This document shows, piece by piece, positions 1 through 6,093 of a DNA stretch of 17,385 nt. Source of the stretch: Sedimentisphaerales bacterium. Lineage in GTDB: Bacteria; Planctomycetota; Phycisphaerae; Sedimentisphaerales; SG8-4. Location of the stretch: assembly GCA_016928975.1 (NCBI GenBank), contig JAFGJR010000268.1:1-17385 (forward strand), written 5' to 3'. Position 1 is the stretch's first letter. Each line of letters opens with the position of its first letter. The notes beneath the pieces were generated by a model that did no database searches, was not told the origin of the DNA, and saw nothing but the letters and a program-made list of their open reading frames with translations. Position numbers and translations under genes: made by a program.

Positions 1-776
1 ACCTTCAGGGGGTCGTACTGGGTGTTGTGCGCGTTGTGGTAGCCGACGAAGCCGTCGATGAAGGCGTACTTGATCTGCGTGGAGATATTCACTTTGGCAC
101 AGCCCAGGGCGATGCACTTTTTGAAGACCTCGTCGGCCAGGCCGGTGCCGCCGTGCAGCGCGATGGGCACGTCCGTACTTGAGGCCACTTGCTCCAGGAC
201 ATGATAGGCGATCTTCGGCTCGCCCTTGTAGATGCCGTGCGCGGTCCCGATGGCGGGCGCGAAGCAGTCCGGCTGGACCTTGGCACAGAACTCGACCGCC
301 TGCGCCGGGTCGGCCAGATGCGACTCCTGCTCCTTGACGTGGATGTCGTCCTCGACACCGACGATCGCGCCCAGCTCCGCTTCGACGGTGACTCCTCGCG
401 GCCGGGCCATCTCCACGACCCGCCGGCTCAGCGAGAGATTCTCCTCGAACGGCCTGGCGGAGGCGTCGATCATGACAGAAGTCCAGCCCGCGTCGATGCA
501 CTCGCGGATGAGGTCAAGGTCCTTGCAGTGGTCCAGGTGCAGGGCAACGGGCACTGGAACGCTCGCGGCCAGCTCCGTCGCCCAGCCCATCAGGGGCCGG
601 CTGCCCCAAAATGTCACCGTTTTGGCGGAGGTTTGGAGGATGACCGGGGCGCGAAGCTCCTGGGCGGCCTGGACGACCGCCTTGGTGGAGTTGTAGTCCA
701 GGACGTTGAAGGCTCCGACCGCGTACTTGCCCGCGGCGGCCCTGGACAGCATGGCACTCATATTCTCAAGTGGCAT
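1..776 (-). CDS. Class II fructose/tagatose-bisphosphate aldolase, C-terminus cut by window edge
   Basis: This is a zinc-dependent class II ketose-bisphosphate aldolase, which reversibly cleaves fructose- or tagatose-1,6-bisphosphate in the cytoplasm. The frame stays open from the ATG at 776 to the left edge, giving 258 residues of a protein that usually has about 280-310. Family motifs appear in order: an N-terminal GAFNV, the metal/catalytic HLDHC near residue 80, VEAELG, IGTAHG, LHGGTG and the phosphate-binding VNIST. The start at 776 is preceded by GGAAAGGG about 9 nt upstream. Alternative in-frame ATGs lie a few codons in, but the MPLENMSAML start fits the family. The 3' end and any partner gene lie outside the window. 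Sequence alone does not separate fructose- from tagatose-bisphosphate specificity (Fba versus GatY/KbaY). Confidence 0.93.
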   Translation of the reverse strand, partial: MPLENMSAMLSRAAAGKYAVGAFNVLDYNSTKAVVQAAQELRAPVILQTSAKTVTFWGSRPLMGWATELAASVPVPVALHLDHCKDLDLIRECIDAGWTSVMIDASARPFEENLSLSRRVVEMARPRGVTVEAELGAIVGVEDDIHVKEQESHLADPAQAVEFCAKVQPDCFAPAIGTAHGIYKGEPKIAYHVLEQVASSTDVPIALHGGTGLADEVFKKCIALGCAKVNISTQIKYAFIDGFVGYHNAHNTQYDPLK

Positions 777-816
777 TACGGCGCCCTTTCCGTTGGATCC
801 ATGAGCTCGGCGTATC

Positions 817-845
817 AAGATAGCCGGGGCGGTCACGCTCTGCAA
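817..845 (-). promoter_or_regulatory. Weak sigma-70-like promoter for the aldolase gene
   Basis: On the - strand a TTGCAG hexamer (840-845) and a TATCTT hexamer (817-822) are separated by exactly 17 nt. Transcription would begin near 810, leaving a leader of about 34 nt before the aldolase ATG at 776. The hexamers match the consensus only partly, so this is a tentative call. Confidence 0.3.
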
Positions 846-920
846 AGCCTTTTCGAGGGGACAGCCGGAGCGCTGGGACGACCGGCGTGGCGCGAATCGG
901 TCCGGTGTGTCCTGTGTCCC

Positions 921-935
921 TCAGGGGACCCCTGA
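921..935. promoter_or_regulatory. Perfect 7-bp palindrome in the divergent intergenic region
   Basis: TCAGGGG-A-CCCCTGA is a perfect inverted repeat with a one-base centre. It lies in the 372-nt gap between the leftward aldolase gene and the rightward SANT-like gene, upstream of both predicted promoters. The symmetry suits a dimeric repressor or activator site, but no regulator is identified. I see no gene in the rest of 777-1148. Confidence 0.4.
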
Positions 936-1065
936 TGGCGGTATCCTGTTTCCCGCTGAGGGCATTCCCTGCTTGCAATGGCCGTGGCGGCATGTGCATA
1001 CTGGAGGCGGGTGACGCGAGAGAAGTGCTCGCGGCCGGTTCTTCGGCACCCGGATCGAAAAGTGT

Positions 1066-1094
1066 TTGATTGCCAGTGCGCCCGGGACTACAAT
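1066..1094 (+). promoter_or_regulatory. Sigma-70 promoter for the small SANT-like gene
   Basis: TTGATT (1066-1071) and TACAAT (1089-1094) are separated by the optimal 17 nt. Predicted transcription starts near 1101, about 48 nt before the ATG at 1149. This is one of the two best promoter matches in the window. Confidence 0.65.
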
Positions 1095-1148
1095 TCTCTA
1101 TAGGACGAATGGCAGTGGCAGTGAGAGACAAGAGAAAGGAGTCGAGAG

Positions 1149-1349
1149 ATGGCCAGAAGAGACAAAACGATGACGAAAGGGTCTTGGTCGAAGGACGATC
1201 TGAAGGAGCTCAGGAGATTGTTCCCCAACCGCCCGACCGCTGAAGTGGCCGCCGAGCTCGGCCGACCCACGGAGGCCGTGAAGAAGAAGGCCTCACGCAT
1301 GGGACTGAAGAAGTCTCCCAGGTACATGAAGTCCCTCGGCAGGACGTAG
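1149..1349 (+). CDS. Small Myb/SANT-like helix-turn-helix DNA-binding protein
   Basis: This is a 66-residue basic protein. An AAAGGA Shine-Dalgarno lies just upstream of the ATG, and a good promoter precedes it. Residues 13-54 have a SANT/Myb-like pattern: a Trp at the first helix (GSWSKDDLKELRRLF), then an Ala/Glu-rich helix (TAEVAAELGRP), then a recognition-helix-like AVKKKASRMGL. A Lys/Arg-rich tail follows. I know this arrangement from very small DNA-binding proteins of planctomycetes, and a nucleoid-associated or regulatory role is inferred. The gene ends 192 nt before the URO-D-family gene on the same strand, with a strong palindrome in between, so the two could be co-transcribed or separated by that element. 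The target is unknown. Confidence 0.75.
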   Translation: MARRDKTMTKGSWSKDDLKELRRLFPNRPTAEVAAELGRPTEAVKKKASRMGLKKSPRYMKSLGRT

Positions 1350-1369
1350 ATGAAGGAAGTCCCCGGGTT

Positions 1370-1392
1370 TTCGTTGAGAGACTCTCAACGAA
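1370..1392. promoter_or_regulatory. Perfect 11-bp inverted repeat between the SANT-like and URO-D genes
   Basis: TTCGTTGAGAG-A-CTCTCAACGAA is a perfect palindrome with a one-base centre, 21 nt after the stop of the 66-aa gene. A run of T precedes it and none follows it on the + strand, so it does not look like a standard intrinsic terminator. An operator bound by a dimer, or an RNA cruciform, fits better. The rest of 1393-1541 has only short GC-rich inverted repeats and no gene. Confidence 0.55.
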
Positions 1393-1541
1393 GAAGCTTG
1401 AACCACCAGGCGGTCCACGACCTCCACGAGGTGGGAACAGGTCTGCCTCGGCAGGATGGGGCCTGCCCTCAGTGAAGCTGATCGGGCAGCCGGCCGCCAC
1501 GCTTTCGAACTCGTTACCAAGGGTACTTTCGGGACTTGAGT

Positions 1542-2750
1542 ATGACTTCACGAGAGCGTGTGTTGGCGGCGCTGGTGCATCGTTCGTCTGCGCGTGTCCC
1601 TGTCGATTTCTCCGGTCACCGCAGCTCCGGAATCGCCGCCCTGGCGTATCCGAAGCTGCGCCGATACCTCGGCCTGCCGCCCAAGCCAATCCGGGTGTAC
1701 GACGTCATTCAGCAATTGGCCATCGTGGATGACGACGTGCTCGACCGGTTCGGCGTCGATACCATTGAGCTGGGTCGAGGGTTCGCACTGGGCGAGACGG
1801 ACTGGGTTCCCTGGACGCTGCCGGACGGCACGGATTGCCTGGTGCCCGCCTGGACCCGGATCGAGCGACAGGACGGCCGCTGGGTGATACGTTCCAACAA
1901 CGGCACGATCCTCGCCCACATGCCCGACGGGGCACTGTACTTCGAGCAAACCTACTTCCCGCTGGCCGGCGCAGACGGCCCCAGGACCGTCCGAGAGGCG
2001 ATTGACCAGGCGATGTGGACCGCCATCGCCAGTCCTCCTGGTCCCGTCGACACCAAAGCCCTTCACAAAGGGGCCAAGCAACTGCGAGCGGAAACCGACC
2101 GGGCCATCATCGGCCTGTTCGGTGGCAATCTCTTCGAGATCGGCCAGTTCTGCCACCGCAACGATCTGTTCATGATGATGCTGGCCGCCGAACCGGCGAA
2201 GGCCCACGCGTTTCTCGATGAGCTTATGGCTGTCCACCTGGAGAACCTGGAGCGTTTCCTCGCGGCGGTCGGCCGGTACATCGATGTCATCCTGTTCGGC
2301 GACGACCTGGGCATGCAGACCGGTCCGATGATGTCGCCGCGAATGTACTGCGAGTTCTTCAAGCCGCGTCACAAGCTCCTCTGGACGCGCGCGAAAGAGC
2401 TGGCCGACGTCAAGGTCATGCTCCACTGCTGCGGCGGGGTCCGCGAGCTGATTCCCCATCTCATCGAGGCCGGCCTCGACGCCATCAATCCCGTCCAGAT
2501 CAGTTGCCGAGGCATGGACGCGCGCGAGCTCAAGGCCGAATTCGGCAAGGACATCACGTTCTGGGGCGGGGGCTGCGATACGCGGGACATCCTTTCCAAC
2601 GCGACGCCCAATCAGGTGGCCGAGCACGTCAAGCGGCAAGTGGAAATCCTCTGTCCCGGCGGCGGCTTCGTCTTCCAACAGGTGCACAACATCCTTGCCA
2701 ACGTCCCGCCCGAGAACATCGTCGCCATGTTCGACGCCGTGAACCAGTGA
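1542..2750 (+). CDS. Uroporphyrinogen decarboxylase (URO-D) superfamily protein, probable cobamide-linked methyltransferase type
   Basis: This 402-residue protein belongs to the URO-D superfamily, which includes true haem-pathway HemE and also the MtaA/MtbA/CmuA-type methyltransferases that move methyl groups to or from corrinoids. It has the N-terminal TSRERVLAALVHR helix and the VPVDF strand. It lacks HemE's usual arginine-rich N-terminal substrate loop and instead has SGHRSSGIAAL. HCC (residues 295-297) and the Cys of WGGGCDT (C345) match the HxC...C zinc site of the methyltransferase branch. The C-terminal GGGFVFQQVHNILANVPPEN is typical of orphan bacterial members. I chose ATG 1542 over a TTG two codons upstream. 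The Shine-Dalgarno is weak (GGGA). No corrinoid protein gene is adjacent, so the substrate is unknown. Confidence 0.85.
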   Translation: MTSRERVLAALVHRSSARVPVDFSGHRSSGIAALAYPKLRRYLGLPPKPIRVYDVIQQLAIVDDDVLDRFGVDTIELGRGFALGETDWVPWTLPDGTDCLVPAWTRIERQDGRWVIRSNNGTILAHMPDGALYFEQTYFPLAGADGPRTVREAIDQAMWTAIASPPGPVDTKALHKGAKQLRAETDRAIIGLFGGNLFEIGQFCHRNDLFMMMLAAEPAKAHAFLDELMAVHLENLERFLAAVGRYIDVILFGDDLGMQTGPMMSPRMYCEFFKPRHKLLWTRAKELADVKVMLHCCGGVRELIPHLIEAGLDAINPVQISCRGMDARELKAEFGKDITFWGGGCDTRDILSNATPNQVAEHVKRQVEILCPGGGFVFQQVHNILANVPPENIVAMFDAVNQ

Positions 2751-2778
2751 GTTCGGACATGACGCCGCCACGAGCACA

Positions 2779-2793
2779 CCCGGTGTCTCCGGG
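2779..2793. terminator. Small hairpin between convergent genes
   Basis: CCCGG-TGTCT-CCGGG forms a 5-bp GC stem in the 76-nt gap between two convergent genes, the URO-D-family gene (+) and the first secreted-family gene (-). It has no U-tract on either strand, so a bidirectional terminator is only possible. Confidence 0.25.
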
Positions 2794-2826
2794 CAGCCGC
2801 TTGCCGCCGATGTCGGTCGCCGGCGC

Positions 2827-3402
2827 TCAGGGCGTCAGTTGGTTCTGGACCGTGTCCACCTGCATTCTGGTTTCGGCCCCGTCGAGCGGACGGGTCATGC
2901 CGCCCAGACTCGTGCTTTGCAGCCCCAGGACCGAGGTCACGGAACCCATGGTTCCGAGGAAGTTGCCGCCGCCCTGGTCCTCCCGAATCACGAATTGCTG
3001 CGACCCGCTCGCTTCGCCTGGACCGTTCGCCATGCCCAGCGACAATAGTCCTTGCAGGCCGAGGGTCTGGTCTTCCCTTTTGGCGCTATTGGGGCCGGTG
3101 ATGATTTGGCCCTGCCAGCCGGCGATCCCCAAAGAGCGGAGCACGCCCATCTGCGCCCCGTCGCTGGAGGCATGCCCGACGGCGCCGGCATCCACGAGCA
3201 GGGATTGACCGCAGGCGCCGTCGATCAACTGCTCCGTGAAGATCGCCAGGTTGCTGACCGCGTCGGCGGCCTGGGAGCCGAGCTGGAGCAAGATGTGGTC
3301 GCTTGTTTCGACCTGTGTCTCCTGAGTCTGCTCGATCCCGAGGCACACACCGGCACCGAGCCCGATCACCACTGCGAGAGAGAACGTCACAACTCTCGTC
3401 AT
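2827..3402 (-). CDS. Secreted Gln/Gly-rich family protein, divergent paralogue
   Basis: This 191-residue exported protein is of unrecognised function. The ATG at 3402 follows a GGGAGG Shine-Dalgarno. A hydrophobic signal peptide spans residues 1-22, and the mature N-terminus is IEQTQETQVE. It is a paralogue of the genes at 3626-4222 and 5319-5921. It shares GSQAADAVSNLA (42-53), ACGQSLL (63-69), GHASS (76-80), an IREDQGGGN block (139-147), SVLGLQSTSL (157-166) and a C-terminal MQVDTVQNQLT. It is the most diverged of the three. The C-x22-C core has lost both cysteines and is shorter, leaving a single Cys in the mature chain (C64). It is the last gene of the five-gene leftward cluster. Disulphide-stabilised relatives beside a cysteine-poor member suggest specialised subunits, which is an inference. 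Confidence 0.8.
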   Translation of the reverse strand: MTRVVTFSLAVVIGLGAGVCLGIEQTQETQVETSDHILLQLGSQAADAVSNLAIFTEQLIDGACGQSLLVDAGAVGHASSDGAQMGVLRSLGIAGWQGQIITGPNSAKREDQTLGLQGLLSLGMANGPGEASGSQQFVIREDQGGGNFLGTMGSVTSVLGLQSTSLGGMTRPLDGAETRMQVDTVQNQLTP

Positions 3403-3501
3403 ACCTGAACCTCCCTGTCACTTCCAACGATTCTTCGCCGACTGCCAAACGATTCTCGGCGGCCACGGCGTACAAGCCGCCGATCACAATCACAAGAACC
3501 C

Positions 3502-3568
3502 CTGGTCAGGCGGGCTGTTCTCCGCGTGCGGCTGTGCCGAGCGCGGGATCGCAACCCGTCCCGACCAG
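3502..3568 (-). other. Large intergenic hairpin between secreted-family genes
   Basis: CTGGTC (3502-3507) pairs with GACCAG (3563-3568), and pairing extends imperfectly on both sides. An inner CCGCG/CGCGG stem sits inside. The element lies in the 223-nt gap downstream of the 3626-4222 gene, with no U-tract. It could act as an RNA-processing, 3'-stabilising or attenuation structure. I see no gene in 3403-3625. Confidence 0.4.
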
Positions 3569-3625
3569 AGGTGTTGGGTAGTCCGTTCTTGTCTTGCTGT
3601 CTGTCAGCCGGCCAGGCGAGAGACG

Positions 3626-4222
3626 TTACTGCGTCGCGTGGGTCTGAACCGTGCAGACGTTCATCGCGCTGTTCACCGCGCCAGTGGCGCAGGCAGCGCC
3701 CGTCAGGCTGCTGCTTTGCAGACCCAGGATGGCCGACGCCTGGCTGATGTTGCCGGCACGGTTGTCGCCGCCCTGCTCACCCCGCAGCACAATCTGATGC
3801 AGCGCACTGCCGGCGCCGGGACCCTCGGACTTCGCCAGAGTCTGCCCGGCGCCCAGGGTGACGGTCTGCGATTCCGTCTTCGGATCGCAGGCATCGCCAA
3901 TGAGCTGAGCCTGGAGGCTCACGCCGGTCAACTCCTGCAGCACACTCACGATCCCGCAGTCCCCCGAGGCGTGGCCAATCTCTGCCAGGTTGGCCAGGAA
4001 CGACTGGCCGGCCCAGGCGCCGCAGGCCCTGGTCGCCGCCTGGTCATTGGAAACCGCCAGGTTCTGAATGGCATCAGCCGCCTGGTGACCCTGCAACAAC
4101 TGGATCGTGTTGCCCAACCCGATGGTGGTGTTCTGCAATTGGTTGATCGGCCCGATATTCTGGCCGAACAGAACCGAACTGATCGACAATACGAGACCAA
4201 CAGCAAATATAGCTTTCTTCAT
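3626..4222 (-). CDS. Secreted Gln/Asn-rich family protein with C-x22-C core
   Basis: This 198-residue exported protein is of unrecognised function. The ATG at 4222 follows a near-perfect AGGAGG, six or so bases upstream. Residues 1-20 form a signal peptide (MKKAIFAVGLVLSISSVLFG). The mature protein starts with an Asn/Gln-rich stretch (INQLQNTTIGLGNTIQLLQG). Next come the conserved HQAADAIQNLAVSNDQ block and a cysteine-bearing middle with C67, C89 and C112. A QAQ motif (104-106) lies between C89 and C112. GAGSALHQIVLRGEQGGDN and SAILGLQSSSL follow, and the protein ends NVCTVQTHATQ. It is very close to the 5319-5921 product at protein level and recognisably similar at DNA level, so the two are duplicates. 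QGGDNRAGNISQ resembles a curlin repeat but has one residue fewer before the Asn. A surface or extracellular structural role is inferred. Confidence 0.85.
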   Translation of the reverse strand: MKKAIFAVGLVLSISSVLFGQNIGPINQLQNTTIGLGNTIQLLQGHQAADAIQNLAVSNDQAATRACGAWAGQSFLANLAEIGHASGDCGIVSVLQELTGVSLQAQLIGDACDPKTESQTVTLGAGQTLAKSEGPGAGSALHQIVLRGEQGGDNRAGNISQASAILGLQSSSLTGAACATGAVNSAMNVCTVQTHATQ

Positions 4223-4434
4223 GGGTAACCTCCTCCTGTTCCTTTGGGCGTCATCCACCCTCTGTGGTCCCCGGTGCGCGACCGGTGACTGTATCCCCCA
4301 CAGAACGACGCCAATTGTTGATTTCATCACGATTACCATCCTCCGATGAGCTCGTCCGCGTGGCCCGGGATCCCCCCGGACCGATTCACCCTCTTGTCCA
4401 CAACCCTCTGGAACTGCGGCGGTCGAGCCCGACA

Positions 4435-4469
4435 GCCGGGCCGGCACAGGCACCCTGAACCGGCCCGGC
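4435..4469 (-). other. Perfect 10-bp GC hairpin downstream of a secreted-family gene
   Basis: GCCGGGCCGG (4435-4444) and CCGGCCCGGC (4460-4469) are exact inverted repeats around a 15-nt loop. They start 38 nt after the stop codon of the leftward gene at 4508. The stem is very strong but lacks a following U-tract. It could be a rho-independent-like pause, a 3' stabiliser or a processing site. The rest of the 285-nt gap 4223-4507 has no gene. Confidence 0.5.
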
Positions 4470-4507
4470 CACAAGTGATCGGCACGCATGATTCGAATCC
4501 ATGCTCC

Positions 4508-5101
4508 TTACGGTGTCCCGGTCTGGCCGATGCCGAAATTGGCGCCGCCACTGACAATCGCCATCGCGGGGCCTTGGCCGGCTCCACCGAACGCGTCGTA
4601 CAGGGCAACACCGAGACCCTGGGTATTCACGCTGGCGCCGAACATCGTGAAGGTCAACTGGGTCTGGAACCCCACGAAGTTCTGCAGCGCCAGAGCGGAC
4701 CCCAGGCCGTCGCCGATGACATCCTGGTTGAATGCCCCGGTGAGGAACTGATCCTGGAACCCCAGGCTGGCGCATCCACCGGGATGATTCTGCGCCTGCC
4801 CGGCGAGACCTGCTCCATCCTGGGCAATGCCCAGGACGCCGCAAATCACCGCCGCGCCGGCACTCTGGACGAGCGATCCTGCCTCGCCCTGAAACGCTGT
4901 GATGTGTCCAGCGCCATCTGTCGCCAACTGGTCCTGAGCCACCGTCACGGCATTCGTGTTCGCCGCGCCACTGTCGGGACCTGTCGCAAACACGTTGTTC
5001 GCGTTGCCTACGACAAAACCCTGGCCCTGATTGATGAAGGCCATGGACGCGGACGACAGCAGCAGTACCAGTAGTGCTGCAACTGTAAATCCTTTAACCA
5101 T
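4508..5101 (-). CDS. Secreted Gln/Gly-rich protein, remote member of the C-x22-C family
   Basis: This 197-residue exported protein is of unrecognised function. The ATG at 5101 follows AGAAGGAGT at good spacing. The signal peptide is residues 1-21 (LLVLLLSSASMA). At first sight it is unrelated to its neighbours. However, residues 87-110 read CGxxxxxQxxxGxxxQAQxxxxxC, the same C-x22-C spacing and the same CG, Gln, Gly and QAQ positions as in the 3626-4222 and 5319-5921 products. GLGSALALQ (132-140) also matches their GAGSALHQ, and VAQDQLAT matches VSNDQAAT. The C-terminal half is Gly/Phe/Ala-rich (SVNTQGLGVAL, GGAGQG, GGANFGIGQ) and differs from the paralogues. It has only two cysteines, both in the core, so a single disulphide is predicted. 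Confidence 0.8.
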   Translation of the reverse strand: MVKGFTVAALLVLLLSSASMAFINQGQGFVVGNANNVFATGPDSGAANTNAVTVAQDQLATDGAGHITAFQGEAGSLVQSAGAAVICGVLGIAQDGAGLAGQAQNHPGGCASLGFQDQFLTGAFNQDVIGDGLGSALALQNFVGFQTQLTFTMFGASVNTQGLGVALYDAFGGAGQGPAMAIVSGGANFGIGQTGTP

Positions 5102-5209
5102 GTGCTGACTCCTTCTGTTGAAAATCCTCTGTTCATGATCTTGCCGGTCAACCCTTCGCTGCCCGGAGCGGCAAGCCCGGACCGCCGGCACCATTCTCGT
5201 TGTACGAAT

Positions 5210-5266
5210 GGGGAGCCCCGAAGCGCGTCGCCCCACAGTGACCTCAGAGCCGGCCGGGGGCTCCCC
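5210..5266 (-). other. Perfect 10-bp GC inverted repeat between secreted-family genes
   Basis: GGGGAGCCCC (5210-5219) is the exact reverse complement of GGGGCTCCCC (5257-5266), with 37 nt between the arms. It lies in the 217-nt gap downstream of the 5319-5921 gene and upstream of the 4508-5101 gene. It has no U-tract. It is the third gap in this cluster with a large GC-rich stem. No gene is seen in 5102-5318. Confidence 0.5.
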
Positions 5267-5318
5267 GCGCCATTCTCCGTTGACAGGTCCGCGTGGCGGA
5301 CTCCGTAGTCAACACGTC

Positions 5319-5921
5319 TTACAGAGTCGACTGAGACTGCACCGTGCTGACGTTCATGCTGCTGTTCACGCCACCCGTCGCGCAAGCGGCACCGCTCAGA
5401 GTCGAGCTTTGCAGACCCAGAATCGCCGAGGACTCCCGCGTGGTCCCAGCGGGATTGCCGGCCGCCTGCTCTTCACGCAGCACGATCTGATGCAGACCGT
5501 TGCCGGCGCCCGGTCCCTCGGACTTCACGAGGCCCTGCTGGGCCAACATGACCAGGCTCTGCGCCTGCGACTTCGGATCGCAGCAATCGCCGATCGCCTG
5601 GGCCTGGGACCCTACGGCATCCAGTCCCTGGATCACGGCAACGATGCCGCAGTCGCCGGAGGCATGACCGATCTCGGCAAGGTTGGCAAGCAGCGACTGA
5701 CTGGCATACGCGCCACAGGCACGATTGCCCGCCTGATCATTGGCGACCGCCAGGTTCTGGATGGCATCCGCTGCCTGACTGCCCTGCATCAGTTGGATGG
5801 TATTGCCCAGCCCAATCGTCGTGTTTTGAATCTGGTTGATGGCACCTACGACGCTCTGGCCGAAAGAGGCCGAACCGGCTAACAGCACCACAGCCACAGA
5901 AACTGCAACTACCTTCAACAT
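5319..5921 (-). CDS. Secreted Gln/Asn-rich family protein with C-x22-C core (close duplicate)
   Basis: This 200-residue exported protein is of unrecognised function. The ATG at 5921 follows AAAAGGAGTG at 6-nt spacing. The signal peptide is residues 1-21, ending SASFG. It then follows the 3626-4222 product almost block for block: INQIQNTTIGLGNTIQLMQG, SQAADAIQNLAVANDQ, RACGAYASQSLLANLAEIGH, the C91-x22-C114 core with QAQ at 106-108, KSEGPGAG, LHQIVLREEQAAGN, SAILGLQSSTL, GAACATGGVNSSMN and a final VSTVQSQSTL. C113 sits next to C114. The strong conservation of cysteines and glutamines after duplication points to a folded, disulphide-bonded extracellular protein under selection. It is second in the leftward cluster. 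Confidence 0.85.
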   Translation of the reverse strand: MLKVVAVSVAVVLLAGSASFGQSVVGAINQIQNTTIGLGNTIQLMQGSQAADAIQNLAVANDQAGNRACGAYASQSLLANLAEIGHASGDCGIVAVIQGLDAVGSQAQAIGDCCDPKSQAQSLVMLAQQGLVKSEGPGAGNGLHQIVLREEQAAGNPAGTTRESSAILGLQSSTLSGAACATGGVNSSMNVSTVQSQSTL

Positions 5922-6026
5922 TGTTTCACTCCTTTTCTTGCTCACTGGTGGTGTTCACTCCTGGATCACCGACAACACGTCAGCAATCAACCTACGCAAT
6001 ACGCAAAAGACACTTACTGCTTCGCT

Positions 6027-6040
6027 GGTCGGGCTCGACC
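6027..6040 (-). other. Small hairpin between the two promoter-proximal cluster genes
   Basis: GGTCG-GGCT-CGACC forms a short 5-bp stem in the 172-nt gap 5922-6093. It is much weaker than the stems in the following gaps, and this gap contains no gene or obvious promoter. Confidence 0.25.
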
Positions 6041-6093
6041 TCCTTTCTCCCCCAGTCTGGTTCCTGGGACATTTCGCATCGATTCCGGAGAAG

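Noticed and set aside
1548..2777. 409-aa open frame antisense to the URO-D-family gene
   Set aside because: It mirrors the codon pattern of the real gene in GC-rich DNA, has no ribosome-binding site and shows no recognisable motif.
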